From the NCBI GenBank assembly GCA_965276765.1, contig OZ255627.1, positions 930,001 through 994,000 of the forward strand: DNA of 64,000 nt. Direction: 5' to 3'. Made by a program: the position numbers and the translations under genes. Positions 1 to 9,534 of the stretch are shown piece after piece. The stretch comes from G965276765 sp965276765. GTDB lineage: Bacteria > Actinomycetota > Acidimicrobiia > Acidimicrobiales > Palsa-688. Each line of letters begins with the position of its first letter. Position 1 is the first letter of the stretch. Under the pieces are notes generated by a model. The model was given only the letters and a program-made list of their open reading frames with translations, ran no database searches and had not been told where the DNA came from.

Positions 1-723
1 CACGCGCATCACAACCCGATGGAGCCGCAACGCAACGATCGGACTGGCCGTTACCGGCCCAGCGTCGTTACTCGGATCCCGCGGGCGGTGCCAGACGACG
101 AGTTCAATGAGATTTTCGTTCGCCTGCCATCGCACCGGGACCGGGCCCTGGTGGCGTTCTACGTCTCGACCGCGGCTCGTGCGTCGGAGCTGTTGTCGGT
201 CACGCTGGGCGGGGTTGATCCGGGCCGGCAGCTGATCAGGGTCATCCGCAAAGGCAGCGGCGCCGCCCAGGAGCTTCCGGCGTCGAGCGACGCGTTCGTG
301 TGGTTGCGGCTGTATCAGGTGGAGATGGGCGACCTGATCCCTCCGGGACGTCGGCAGCCGTTGTGGTGGACGTTACGCCGCCCGCCACGCCCGTTGACCT
401 ATCACGGCGCGCACCGCATGTTCGAGCGGGTGAACGTGTCGGCCGGGACCACGGCGACGCTGCACTCGTTGCGCCACACGGCTGCCTACAGGATGGCGCA
501 GGACCCGGCTCTGCCGCTCACCGACGTGCAGGCGGTGCTGGGCCACGCCCAACTCACGACCACCCAGATTTACCTCACCCCCCGCAAGGAAGACGTGATC
601 CGTCGGGTACTGGCCCACCACGCCGAGCAGACCCGCCTCGCGGCAGAGCGCTCCGTGCCCGTGGCCGCGCCGGGATACCGGCCCGAGACGCTCGAGGTCC
701 TCTTTGGCCGAGCCAGTTCGTGA
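1..723 (+). CDS. Tyrosine recombinase/integrase, C-terminal part (5' end outside window)
   Basis: The frame is open to the left edge, so the start and N-terminal core-binding domain lie outside. What remains is the catalytic domain of a site-specific tyrosine recombinase: the first catalytic Arg in ARASELL, then HSLRHT (His-x-x-Arg), GHA and the nucleophilic Tyr in TTQIYLT near the C-terminus. Such enzymes cut and rejoin DNA through a 3'-phosphotyrosine link. The last codon overlaps the GTG of the next, much larger recombinase (GTGA), so the two are probably translated together. Tandem recombinases of this kind are known from Tn554-type and recombinase-in-trio elements. I infer that this is the end of such a multi-recombinase unit. 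Whether a third recombinase lies upstream cannot be seen. Confidence 0.85.
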   Translation, partial: HAHHNPMEPQRNDRTGRYRPSVVTRIPRAVPDDEFNEIFVRLPSHRDRALVAFYVSTAARASELLSVTLGGVDPGRQLIRVIRKGSGAAQELPASSDAFVWLRLYQVEMGDLIPPGRRQPLWWTLRRPPRPLTYHGAHRMFERVNVSAGTTATLHSLRHTAAYRMAQDPALPLTDVQAVLGHAQLTTTQIYLTPRKEDVIRRVLAHHAEQTRLAAERSVPVAAPGYRPETLEVLFGRASS

Positions 724-3197
724 GTGTCGCCGCCGCGCAACAGACCAACGCCAACATCTCGTCGGACCCCGATCAGCCTCTCGGGTTGGCGGAGCCGGCC
801 GAATTCCCGCCTCGCTCGTTGCCGACGCGTTGGCCGGCAACGTGCCAGCCCGAGCAGGAGCTGTTGGCCGGGCTGATGTCGCCGCCGTTCGTGTTGGAGC
901 GGCCGGCGAAGCAGGCCAGACGCGTCGGGGGCTTGAAGCTGATGGTCGCCTGGCTGGCGGACCAGGCGGGCCAGACCTGGCAGCAGCGTTGGATATCGAG
1001 CGGGGCCGACGACGCGGTGAGCGGGTGGCGACAGGTCCCTGTCGAGTGGCTGCACGCGCGTGATCATCGAACGGCGTATCGACACGAGGCGTTGGTCGAG
1101 GCGCTCCCGGTGCTGGTCTCCGCGGATGTGATTCGCCCATCGCTGCGCTGGCTGGTGGGCGGCGGGCCGGCCAGAGGCGGCCTGCTTCTGCGAACCTTGG
1201 CCGCGTCCCGAGATCCAGGAGGGTTCGCCCAACTCGTGGCTGCCTGCGACGCCGCCCCCGGCGTCTCGGTCGTGGCGAGAGGCCAAACGTTGTATCGGGC
1301 GGCAATGATCATCGCCGCCAAGGGCGGCACGATTGGCGACATCGTCGTCGGAGACCTCCTGGAGCTCTTCGACGCCCAAGCCGACGCCTACGACAACCCG
1401 TCCGCCGGGCGCACCCTGTTCTATCGGCTCCTGCACGACATGGGGACTTTCGGACCGGCCGCACCGCCGACCCTGCGAGCATTACGCACCGAGGGCCAGC
1501 GCAGCCCCGAGGAGCTGATCGACCGCTACCGACTGAACTGTCGTCCCGTCCGCGATCTTCTCGTCGACTATCTACGCGAGCGTCAACCGGCCCTCGACTA
1601 CAACAGCTTGGAGTCGCTCGCCAACTTCTTGGGCAAGCTGTTCTGGTCCGACCTGGAACGCCATCATCCCGGCATCGATAGCCTGCACCTGAGCATCGCG
1701 GCGGCCGACGCGTGGAAGCGACGCCTGCAAACCGTGACGAAGACGGTCACGACGTCCGCAGGTGAAAAGACCGAAGTGGTCGTGGAGCGGATCAACTATC
1801 GGGAGTGCCTGACCCCCGTGCGGGCCTTCTACCTGGACCTCGCACATTGGGCGGTCGAGGACCCGGCGCGCTGGGCAATCTGGGTGGCTCGTTGTCCGGT
1901 CGGCGCCGAGGAAATCAACCGGCGCAAGGCCAAGCGCAAACTCAAGTCCCGAATGGATTCCCGCACCCGTGAACGCCTGCCCGTGCTGCCCGTTGTCGTG
2001 CGCTCTGTCGCCGAACGACGCGCCACCACGGCCGCTCTCCTCGGAGCCGCCCGCCAAGCCGGTCCCGGGGAGCCGTTCACGGCCGCGGGACTCACGCTGG
2101 TGCGCTCAGTCATCGAGCCGCGCTCGGGTGCCGGCAAAGTCTGGGCGCATGACCCGGCCGATGGCCGACGCCGCGATCTGGTGCGGGAAGAAGACCACGC
2201 GTTTTGGGCGTGGGCCGTCGTCGAGGTGCTGCGCGCGACCGGTGTGCGCGTCGAGGAACTACGCGAGCTCAGTCACCACAGCTTGGTGCAATACCGCCTG
2301 CCCACCACCGGAGAGATCGTCCCGTTGCTACAGATCCTTCCTTCCAAAACCGACACAGAACGCCTCCTCGTCGTCAGCCCGGAATTGGCAGACGTCCTCG
2401 GCGCGATCATCCTGCGCGTCAGCGACGGGACCGGAACCGTCCCTCTCGTCCCCTCCTACGACACGCACGAACGAGTGTGGTCGGCTCCAGCGCCATTGCT
2501 GTTCCAGCGTCGTCTCAACACCGAGACCCGGGTGATCGCCGACAGCATGGTCCGCACCCTGCTGAGCGGCGCTCTGGCTCACGCCGGCCTCGTCGATCCC
2601 GTCGACGGGGAGCCGCTGCGCTACACGCCACATGACTTCCGTCGGATGTTCATCACCGACGCAGTAATGAACGGGCTCCCTCCTCACATCGCCCAGATCA
2701 TCGCCGGTCACCGCGACATCAACGTCACCATGGGCTACAAGGCCGTCTACCCGGACGAAGCCGTCCAGGCCCACCTCGCCTTCCTCGCCCGACGACGATC
2801 CCTGCGGCCCAGCGACGAATACCGAACCCCTACCGATCACGAGTGGCAGGAATTCCTCGGTCACTTCGAGAAACGAAAGGTCTCCATCGGCACCTGCGCA
2901 AGGGCGTTCTCCACTCCATGCATCCACGAGCACGCGTGCGTCCGCTGTTCAATGCTCTGGCCCGACCCCGACCAGCAGCCTCGCCTCCTCGAGATTCGCG
3001 ACAACCTCACCGCCCGCATCGCCGAAGCCGAACGCGAAGGCTGGCACGGCGAAGTCGAAGGACTCAAGATCAGCCTGGCCGGCGCGCACGAGAAGCTCTC
3101 CCAGATCGACGGTCGCGCACATCCCATCAACGTGCGCCTCACGGCACGGCAACAGTCACTCGCGCCGGTTGCAACGAGCACCGCTACTCACGAATAG
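720..3197 (+). CDS. Large tyrosine recombinase (Tn554 TnpB-like), 825 aa
   Basis: A long site-specific recombinase. The catalytic domain is in the last third: GVRVEEL (Arg I), SKTDTERLL (the beta-hairpin Lys), HDFRR (His-x-x-Arg), GHRDINVTMGY (His and nucleophile Tyr). It is followed by a Cys/His cluster (CIHEHACVRCSMLWPDP), probably a small zinc-binding tail, and a predicted helical end. The 500-residue N-terminal part has no motif I recognise; large N-terminal extensions are usual in TnpB-type partners. The frame is open further upstream, but the GTG at 720, overlapping the previous stop by 4 bases, is the natural start. Translational coupling implies a stoichiometric partnership in transposition or integration. 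About 40 bases after the stop the sequence switches to IS21 material, so the right end of this element is probably lost. Confidence 0.85.
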   Translation: MSVAAAQQTNANISSDPDQPLGLAEPAEFPPRSLPTRWPATCQPEQELLAGLMSPPFVLERPAKQARRVGGLKLMVAWLADQAGQTWQQRWISSGADDAVSGWRQVPVEWLHARDHRTAYRHEALVEALPVLVSADVIRPSLRWLVGGGPARGGLLLRTLAASRDPGGFAQLVAACDAAPGVSVVARGQTLYRAAMIIAAKGGTIGDIVVGDLLELFDAQADAYDNPSAGRTLFYRLLHDMGTFGPAAPPTLRALRTEGQRSPEELIDRYRLNCRPVRDLLVDYLRERQPALDYNSLESLANFLGKLFWSDLERHHPGIDSLHLSIAAADAWKRRLQTVTKTVTTSAGEKTEVVVERINYRECLTPVRAFYLDLAHWAVEDPARWAIWVARCPVGAEEINRRKAKRKLKSRMDSRTRERLPVLPVVVRSVAERRATTAALLGAARQAGPGEPFTAAGLTLVRSVIEPRSGAGKVWAHDPADGRRRDLVREEDHAFWAWAVVEVLRATGVRVEELRELSHHSLVQYRLPTTGEIVPLLQILPSKTDTERLLVVSPELADVLGAIILRVSDGTGTVPLVPSYDTHERVWSAPAPLLFQRRLNTETRVIADSMVRTLLSGALAHAGLVDPVDGEPLRYTPHDFRRMFITDAVMNGLPPHIAQIIAGHRDINVTMGYKAVYPDEAVQAHLAFLARRRSLRPSDEYRTPTDHEWQEFLGHFEKRKVSIGTCARAFSTPCIHEHACVRCSMLWPDPDQQPRLLEIRDNLTARIAEAEREGWHGEVEGLKISLAGAHEKLSQIDGRAHPINVRLTARQQSLAPVATSTATHE

Positions 3198-3237
3198 CCA
3201 TCCGCACCGAGCTCAGCCGATCCCGCCCCGAGCCCTC

Positions 3238-4113
3238 AATTTCAAGTTCAGAGAATACGGTTTCGACAGTTTCTATTGCCGGCCAGGCATCGAGGGGGCG
3301 CATGAGAAGGGCGGCGTCGAGGGCGAGGTGGGCAGGTTCCGGCGAAACCATCTGGTGCCGTTACCCACCGTCGAATCACTCGGCGAGCTCAACGCGTTGA
3401 TGGCCGCCGCCGACACCGCCGACCGGCAGCGGCGGATCGGGTTTCGGACTTCGACGGTGGGCGAGATGGCCGAGCTCGAGCGCCCGGCGCTCGCCGCCCT
3501 GCCCGAGGTGACCTTCGACCCGGCCACCGAGCTGACGGCCAAGGTCGACACCAAGGGCCGGGTCTGTGTGCGCCAGAGCTTCTACTCGGTGCCTGTGCGC
3601 CTGGCTCGACGCCAGGTGCTGGTCCGCTTGGGCGCCCAGGCCTTGGAGGTGGTCGCCGGCGGCCATGTCGTCGCCGTCCATGAACGCTCCTTGCACAAGG
3701 GCAGCGAGGACCTGTGCTTGGACCACTATTTGGAGATCCTCGAGCGCAAGCCGGGCGCGTTGCCCGGCTCGACCGCCCTGGCCCAGGCCCGGGCGTCGGG
3801 AACCTTCAGTGCCACCCACGAACGGTTCTGGAGGACGGCTCGGACACAGAAGGGCGATGGTGCGGGGACGAGGGCGCTGATCGGGGTGTTGTTGCTCCAA
3901 CGCCACCATCCCGCTGCCGCGGTAAACGCGGCCATGGAAGCATGCTTGACGGTCGGCAACGTCGACCCCGACGTGGTGGCCATCGAGACCCGCCGGGTCC
4001 TCGCCGGACGTCCGCCGGCACCGGTGATCCCCATCGGCACCGTCGCCGGAGAACGCCGGGGAACCCCGAGCCTGGCCGCCTATGACGACCTGCTGGCCGG
4101 GAGAGGAGCGTGA
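3238..4113 (+). pseudogene. istA: IS21 transposase IstA, N-terminally truncated
   Basis: The protein matches the C-terminal half of IstA-type DDE transposases: YGFDSFYCRPGIEGAHEKG followed by VEGEVGRFRRNHLVP, then the Mu-type beta-barrel and tail down to LAAYDDLLAGRG. GAHEKGGVEGE contains the final acidic residue of the DDE site. The N-terminal HTH and the first two catalytic aspartates, about 200 residues, are absent. The frame can be read from an ATG at 3169, but the residues before about 3240 do not resemble IstA. The stop overlaps the istB GTG (GTGA), the native IS21 arrangement. Inactive by truncation. Confidence 0.85.
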
Positions 4114-4907
4114 ACGCCATGGCCGCCATGAGCGAACCCGCCGCGGAGGCCGCCATCGGCGCCGCCTGCCGGGCGTTGTCGCTGCCCACGGTCCGATCCG
4201 AAGCGATCCCCCTGGCCGACCAAGCAGCCACGGCCCACCTCACGCATCGGGCCTATCTGGCCGAGGTGCTCTCCGCCGAGGTCGACAACCGCACCATCCG
4301 CCGCCGGGCCCGGCGCATCGTCGAGGCCCGCTTCCCTCGCATCAAACGCCTCGAGGACTTCGATGTCTCCGTCGCCCCCGGTGTCAACCCCGCCACCCTC
4401 GCCGCCTTGGCCACCGGGGCGTGGATCGATGCCGGCACCCCGCTGTGTCTGATCGGCGACTCGGGGACCGGCAAGTCCCATCTGCTCATCGGCCTCGGGA
4501 TCGCCGCGTGCGAACAGGGCCGCCGGGTCCGCTACACCACCTGTGCGGCACTGGTCAACGAGCTGGCCGAAGCCGCCGACGAGCGGACCCTGTCCAAGGT
4601 CGTCGGCCGTTACGCCCGCCTGGAGCTGCTCATCGTTGACGAGCTCGGCTACGTGAGCGTGGACCCCAGAGGCGCCGAGCTGTTGTTCCAGATTTTGACC
4701 GAACGAGAGGAACGGGCATCGGTCGCGGTCGGATCGAACCACCCCTTCAGCGAATGGGGGGCCACGTTCTCCGATCCCCGCCTGGCCGCCGCGGTCGTCG
4801 ACCGGATGACCTTCGGCGCCCAGATCATCGAGACCGGCAACGAATCGCACCGTCTGCGCTCCGCCCGAGCCCAGCGTTCCACCAAAACCCGAGGAGACCG
4901 CCAATGA
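4110..4907 (+). CDS. istB: IstB-like ATP-binding transposition helper (265 aa)
   Basis: An AAA+ ATPase of the DnaC/IstB type that assists IstA in target capture. Walker A is GDSGTGKSH (about residue 115) and Walker B is LLIVDELGYV (about residue 172). Sensor-type residues occur in SNHPFSEW, and RMTFGAQII precedes a basic C-terminal tail. The length is normal for IstB. The GTG start overlaps the istA stop, and its own stop overlaps the next small gene's ATG (ATGA), giving a three-gene coupled unit. The gene looks intact even though its partner is truncated, so it could still serve related IS21 copies elsewhere in the genome. Confidence 0.93.
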   Translation: MNAMAAMSEPAAEAAIGAACRALSLPTVRSEAIPLADQAATAHLTHRAYLAEVLSAEVDNRTIRRRARRIVEARFPRIKRLEDFDVSVAPGVNPATLAALATGAWIDAGTPLCLIGDSGTGKSHLLIGLGIAACEQGRRVRYTTCAALVNELAEAADERTLSKVVGRYARLELLIVDELGYVSVDPRGAELLFQILTEREERASVAVGSNHPFSEWGATFSDPRLAAAVVDRMTFGAQIIETGNESHRLRSARAQRSTKTRGDRQ

Positions 4908-5191
4908 GCACTCACGCCCTCACCATCGGCGTGAGCACCGTCACCGCCGTCCACCTCGACACCAACAGCGCCCAGGCCGTCGACACCCTGCGCATGCTGC
5001 GCTCCAGTGAAGCCCTGACCAGCCTCGTCGCCCAAGCCCAAGCACTGATCCCCGAGACCGTCGCCGACGCCGTCGATCAAGACTTCACCTGGAACCAGAT
5101 CGCCCACTGTCTCGGTGTCAGCGTCAGCGCCGCCCGGCGCCGCTACGCCGCCCGAACCCCGGATCGGAGGGTGCCGCTCAACCCCGACTGA
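4904..5191 (+). CDS. Small HTH-like protein coupled to istB (95 aa)
   Basis: A 95-residue protein whose ATG overlaps the istB stop (ATGA). The C-terminal third reads FTWNQIAHCLGVSVSAARRR, a plausible helix-turn-helix followed by a basic tail; the N-terminal 60 residues are a simple helical region. I do not recognise a named family. Its tight coupling inside an IS21 element suggests an accessory or regulatory gene of this IS21 subgroup, for example a DNA-binding repressor, which is inference. No other gene lies between it and the right IS end. The start is fixed by the overlap. Confidence 0.7.
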   Translation: MSTHALTIGVSTVTAVHLDTNSAQAVDTLRMLRSSEALTSLVAQAQALIPETVADAVDQDFTWNQIAHCLGVSVSAARRRYAARTPDRRVPLNPD

Positions 5192-5392
5192 TCCCGAGCA
5201 ACATCAACCAACCGAACACACCGCCCGCCGCCACACCTTCCATCGACCAAAGGAGCCGCCAACCGTCCATCCCGATCAACACGCCGACCCGCCCATCGCG
5301 CCCTGCGTTGGCCCACCAGCAGCCGTCGTCCACATCCCTCTCGTCACTCAACGCGGTCAGCGCCGACGAGAGCCAAACAGCCACGACCCAAG

Positions 5393-5438
5393 GTGGGGCC
5401 ACTTCAAGTCAGCACAGTGGGGCCAAATGGGGTTGACA
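5393..5438. repeat. Right terminal repeats of the IS21 element
   Basis: Two direct copies of GTGGGGCCA, 24 bases apart, followed by a related ATGGGG and a terminal GACA. Multiple short subterminal repeats bound by IstA are typical of IS21 ends. The next bases belong to the interrupted IS30 transposase. Confidence 0.65.
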
Positions 5439-5440
5439 TT

Positions 5441-6094
5441 CCCAATCATCACCATGTTCGGGATCTTCGCTGTTCGCGAGCGCCCCGACCCTCGCGGTCG
5501 GCGCATCGCCCGGCCGGTTCGCAGCTTGCGGTGCAGCTCCCGGCGAAGCTCGCCGCGGCCCTGCACGAACAGGGCCTGGTAGATCGTCTCGTGGCTCACC
5601 TGCATCTCCGGGCGATCAGGGAACGTTTCGGCCAGGGTGCGGCTGATCTGCTCGGGGCTCCAGCACAACTCCAGTTTCGCCTGCACGAAGTCCCTCAGCT
5701 CTCCAAAGGCGGCGAACTTCGTCGCCTTCGGACGCCGAGCCCGCCACTCGGTCTTCTTCTGCGCCGCATACGGCGCGTAGCGGCCCTTCGCCGACCCGTT
5801 ACGGGCCAGTTCCCGGCTGATCGTGGACTTGCTTCTTCCCAGCTCGGCGGCGATGGCAGTAACCGAGGCCTCTGCGATCACCAGATCAGCGACCCGCACG
5901 CGATCATCAACGCAGAGGTAACGCCCTGTTGGCTCTGGGCGCCGACGCGGAACACGCCCACCGATCACCGCCAGCCATCGCCGCCCCTGGGTGCGGTCTA
6001 CCCCCACGGCCGCCGACGCGGCGGTCTGGGTGGCGCCTTGGCGGATCAACTCCCAGAACCGTGCCTGCTTCTCCAACGACTCCTTCTTCGACAT
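5441..6094 (-). pseudogene. IS30-family transposase, C-terminal catalytic part lost
   Basis: Reading from ATG at 6094 (MSKKESLEKQARFW), about 218 residues match the N-terminal half of IS30 transposases. There are two HTH regions (GATQTAASAAVGVDRTQGRR; SVTAIAAELGRSKSTISREL), then the linker WSPEQISRTLAETFPDR, VSHETIYQALF and the basic stretch ending RTAKIPNMVMI. In intact IS30 proteins this is where the DDE catalytic domain begins. Here the next codons read straight into the IS21 terminus. The gene was therefore split by IS21 insertion, and its 3' half was later lost with the left part of IS21. DNA-binding fragments of this kind could act as inhibitors, but there is no evidence for that here. 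Confidence 0.85.
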
Positions 6095-6320
6095 CATCGA
6101 ACGACAACACCTCGCATGGTACGTGCGGTGTTGCGACGACCGTCTGAGGCCAAGATCCTTTTCCGGCACACCGTCTACGTCCGACCGCCACTTTCTGGCC
6201 AGTTGCTACCGGAACCCCCCGTCGTGCTCCGTCGCTCCCCTCCCGGGCGCCGTAGGCTCTCGACGGACATCATGGGCCGTACCGGCCCATTGCGGGGCGC
6301 GGCCGGCGGCAGCGGGCGTC

Positions 6321-7215
6321 CTACTTGAGTCCGGTCCCGGCTACCCCTTCGACGATCTGGCGTTGGCCGAAGAGAAACACCAGCACGAGCGGCAGGGCGG
6401 CGAGTATGGCCGAGGCCATCTGCAGGGAGTTGACGATCCCGACCCCGCTGACCACGGTGCCGATGCCTACCGGGATCGTCATCATGGTCGTGTTGGTGGA
6501 GGCGAGGAAGGGCCATAAGAAGTTGTTCCAGGTCCACACGAAGGTGAAGATCGAGACCGCCGCCACCGCCGGCCGGGCCAACGGCATGGCGATGCTCTTA
6601 TAGCTGACCCACCAGCCGGCGCCGTCCGCACGCGCCGCCTGGTCCAACTCGACCGGCACCCCGTCGAAGAACTTCTTGAAGATGAACACCGAGATCGGGG
6701 CCGGCACCTGGGGCAGGATGACGGCCCAATAGGTGTTGACCAGGTGGGAGAACTGCAGCTCACGGAACAGCGGGACGATGAGGGCCTGGGGCGGGATCAT
6801 GATGCCGGCCAGGATGAGGCCGAACAGCAGCCGCTGGCCACGGAACTGGCCTCTCGACAGGGCATAGCCGGTCCGTGAACACCGTGAGGGCGGTCACGAT
6901 CACCACGACGATGACCGAGTTGAGGTACCAGCGTCCGAGGTCGGTGGCCGAGAACACCGAGCTGAACGACGAGAAGGTCAGATGGGGGATCTTCCAAGTG
7001 GCGGGGATGATGATCGTGTCGTTCTCGGTCTTCACCGACGTGTCGATCGTCCACGCCACCGGGATCAGCCAGATCAGGCCGAGGGCGACGACGACACCGA
7101 CGGTCGTCCGTTTGAAGATCGTGCTTCGCCAGTCCCGCTGCGCTTCGGGGACGACCGGAGCCGACCTGGAGGCAGCGACCCGACGATCCTCGCGTACCGG
7201 CACGCTGACAGCCAT
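6321..7215 (-). pseudogene. Sugar ABC transporter permease (MalG type), one frameshift
   Basis: Inner-membrane permease of a carbohydrate ABC importer. The N-terminal part (MAVSVPVREDRR to ALTVFTD) and the C-terminal part (TGYALSRGQFRGQRLLFGL to the end) lie in different frames, meeting near 6870. The joined protein has the expected six membrane segments and the EAA loop (VELDQAARADGAGWW) that contacts the ATPase. The frame change falls inside the segment equivalent to TDSLAGYALAR, and a few bases appear to be missing. No ATP-binding subunit is encoded nearby; importers of this family often share an MsiK-like ATPase encoded elsewhere. It is the last gene of the arabinoside operon. Either a pseudogene or a consensus error. 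Confidence 0.8.
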
Positions 7216-7217
7216 CG

Positions 7218-8150
7218 CTAGACCCCCTTCTCCTGCTTACGGACCAACGCCGGCCACACGAACGACACGATGAGGATGAAGACGAAGAGCACCAGCGAGG
7301 CAGCGAACGCGTACCCCACGCGCTGGCCCGTGAAGCCGGTGTCGTAGATGTACTCGATCGCGGTCCTGGTCGAATAGTTGGGATCGCCGGCGGTGATCAG
7401 GTACACCTGGTGGAAGATCTTGAGCGACGTGATCACCTGCAGCACGGCGACGAGGGTGATGGTCCGCCCGAGCATCGGGATCGTGACGCGTGCCGTCTGA
7501 CGCCACTGGCCGGCGCCGTCGATGGCGGCCGCTTCGTAGAGCTCTCGGGGGATGTCCTGCAAGCCGGCCAGGTACAGCACGAAGTTGAACCCGATCGTCC
7601 ACCACACGGTCACGATGACGATGGAGTACAGGGCCAGGTTGGGCGAGGACAACCAGTTCGGAGCACCGAGGCCGAGCGTGCTGAACGCGGTGTCGATGAG
7701 CCCGTACCCCGGCTCGTACATCCACGTCCAGATCAGGGCCACGACGGCGGAGGGGAGAATGTAGGGCAGGAAGAAGGCCAGACGGAAGAACCACTGACCA
7801 TGGGACATGCGGTTGACCACCACGGCGAAGCAAAGCGGGATGACGATCAGCGGCGGGGTGCTCACCAGGGTGAACAGGATGGTGTGCCACATGGCCTGCC
7901 AGAACCTGGCGTCGCCGAACAGCTCTCGGTAGTTGGCGAGCCCGGCGAAATGGCCGAGACCGGGGAGCACCAGGCTGGTGTTGAACAGGCTCATCACCAC
8001 GTCGTAGACGAGCGGGACGAGGAGGAACAGGGCGTAGAAGATGAGGAACGGCGAGAGGAACCCGATCCCGCTCAGATTGCCTCTGGTCATCCGTCGTCGT
8101 CCGGTCCGGCGCCCGGTGGCGGCCGGCACGGCGACGGTGGTCGTGGTCAT
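7218..8150 (-). CDS. Sugar ABC transporter permease (MalF type), 310 aa
   Basis: Intact inner-membrane permease of a carbohydrate ABC importer. It has six hydrophobic segments, starting with LSPFLIFYALFLLVPLVYD, and the cytoplasmic EAA loop ELYEAAAIDGAGQWRQ, about 90 residues before the C-terminus. The ATG overlaps the stop of the binding-protein gene by 4 bases and the next permease follows at once, so it lies in the middle of an operon. It would form the heterodimeric channel with the downstream MalG-type protein. Given the linked GH51 enzyme, the substrate is probably arabinose or an arabino-oligosaccharide, which is inference. Confidence 0.92.
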   Translation of the reverse strand: MTTTTVAVPAATGRRTGRRRMTRGNLSGIGFLSPFLIFYALFLLVPLVYDVVMSLFNTSLVLPGLGHFAGLANYRELFGDARFWQAMWHTILFTLVSTPPLIVIPLCFAVVVNRMSHGQWFFRLAFFLPYILPSAVVALIWTWMYEPGYGLIDTAFSTLGLGAPNWLSSPNLALYSIVIVTVWWTIGFNFVLYLAGLQDIPRELYEAAAIDGAGQWRQTARVTIPMLGRTITLVAVLQVITSLKIFHQVYLITAGDPNYSTRTAIEYIYDTGFTGQRVGYAFAASLVLFVFILIVSFVWPALVRKQEKGV

Positions 8151-9534
8151 ACCGGCACCGCCTCCTTGGCCAGCTGCTCGAGCGCCTGGCGCATCTCCTT
8201 GTAGGCAGCCGCCGGAGCGAGGCCGCCGTGCATGACCGTGCCGATCGCGGCGCCGGCGTAATTCTCCATATCGGAACCGGAACCGCGTACCAGGCGGGAG
8301 GGTCGTAGACCGCTTCGTTGGCGACCGACTCGTAGTTGGACTGGGGCTTGAGGTGCTTGTAGGCGGCCGAGTGACGGACCGGCAGCCAGGCCGGGATGTG
8401 GCCCCCCTCGGCCCAGATGATGCTGTTCTCGAGGAGGGTGTGCACCATGGTCAGGACCAGTGACAACTTCTCGGGGTCGGCCGTGGCCTGCTTGGGCACG
8501 ACGAACGTATGAGAGTCGGCCTGGGCCGCGCCCGACCCGAACAGGGACTGGTAGGGCTGCATGTTGAAGGGGAGCTTGGCCGTCTGGAAGGTGTCGACAT
8601 TCCACTCGCCCTCCCGATACAGACCGGCGTCGCCGGCCTGGAAGAGGGCGACCCCGCCGTTGGCGTCCAGGTTGCCGTTCATCAGGCCCTCGGCGGCCAT
8701 CTGATGGATGAAGCCGAGCACATCCGTCGCCAGCTTCTCGTCCAGGACGACCTTTGGTGCCGTTGTCGGCGATCACCTTGCCCCCGCCCTGGCTGTAGAG
8801 GGTGTAGAACAGCCGCCACGGCGTGGCCGGATCGTTGATCTGGTCGCAGACGGCCGGGGTGGCACCGATCTTCTTCAGCTTGCGCAGCACCGACAGCATC
8901 TGAGCCGTTCCCTTGATCGGCGGAAGCTGACCGGAGCTGTCGAGCAACCCCGCCTTCTTGCAGATCTTGGTGTTGTAGTACTGGACGAAGGGGTGGGTGT
9001 CGAGCGGGATGGCGAGCTGGTGGCCGCGAAAGTGGGCTTTGGCGAACGCCTTGGGCGTGAAGTCCTTGGGCTCCATGCCGTGCTCGGCCAGCAGGTCGAG
9101 CGGCAGCGGTGTCAGCAGGCCGGGCGGCCCGAACTCGCTGATGCCAGGTGCATGATGGCCACGTTGGGCGGACTTCCCGATCGGGTCGCCATGGCCAGCT
9201 TCGTGTAGTACGGCTGGCCCCATTGGAGGATCGTCGCCTGCAGGTCAACGTCAGGATGGGCCCTGGTGTACACGGTCTCCATCTCCTCCATGTGGGAGCC
9301 GTCACCGCCGGACAGGAGGTTCCAGTACACGATGGTCGAGGTGCCGTCGCCGCTGTCGGGCTTGGCGAAACCGGAGGCGACGTTGTAGGTGCTCGAGCAG
9401 CCGGCGCCGACGGCCATGGCCGCCAGTGCTCCCCCGGCAGCGAGGAACCGGCGCCTGGTCACCACGGGGCGCTCGCCGTCCTCGGACCGCCCATGAACCC
9501 CGGGCCGCTCGCTCGGTGTCTTGTCGATGCTCAT
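8147..9534 (-). pseudogene. Sugar ABC transporter substrate-binding lipoprotein, three frameshifts
   Basis: Extracellular solute-binding lipoprotein of the importer. It starts with an n-region carrying VTRRRFLAAGGALAAMA and a lipobox-like VGAGC, suggesting Tat export and lipidation. The binding-protein sequence then continues through three frame changes: near 9143 (before ISEFGPPGLLTPL), near 8753 (one extra base at ACCAAAGGTC) and near 8280 (before GSDMENYAGAAIG). Reassembled, the protein is about 460 residues, the normal size. Both ends still make 4-base overlaps with neighbouring genes, so operon architecture is preserved. Three indels in one otherwise well-preserved gene point to recent decay or to sequence-consensus errors. 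Confidence 0.8.

Larger units (their letters stand above)
3238..5438 (+). mobile_element. IS21-family element, left end deleted
   Basis: This stretch contains the C-terminal half of istA, a complete istB, a small coupled HTH gene and a right terminus with two direct copies of GTGGGGCCA (5393-5401 and 5417-5425), ending in ...GGTTGACA. IS21 elements normally carry multiple terminal repeats and a CA-3' end. The left terminus and about half of istA are missing; the homology begins abruptly near 3240, just after the large recombinase gene. On the right, the element ends inside an IS30-type transposase gene. A later deletion or recombination removed its left half together with the rest of the IS30 gene. 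With IstA truncated, the copy should be unable to move by itself. Confidence 0.8.

Noticed and set aside
300..719. Upstream extension of the large tyrosine recombinase frame
   Set aside because: It overlaps the catalytic region of the first recombinase in another frame; the GTG at 720 with a 4-base overlap is the natural start.
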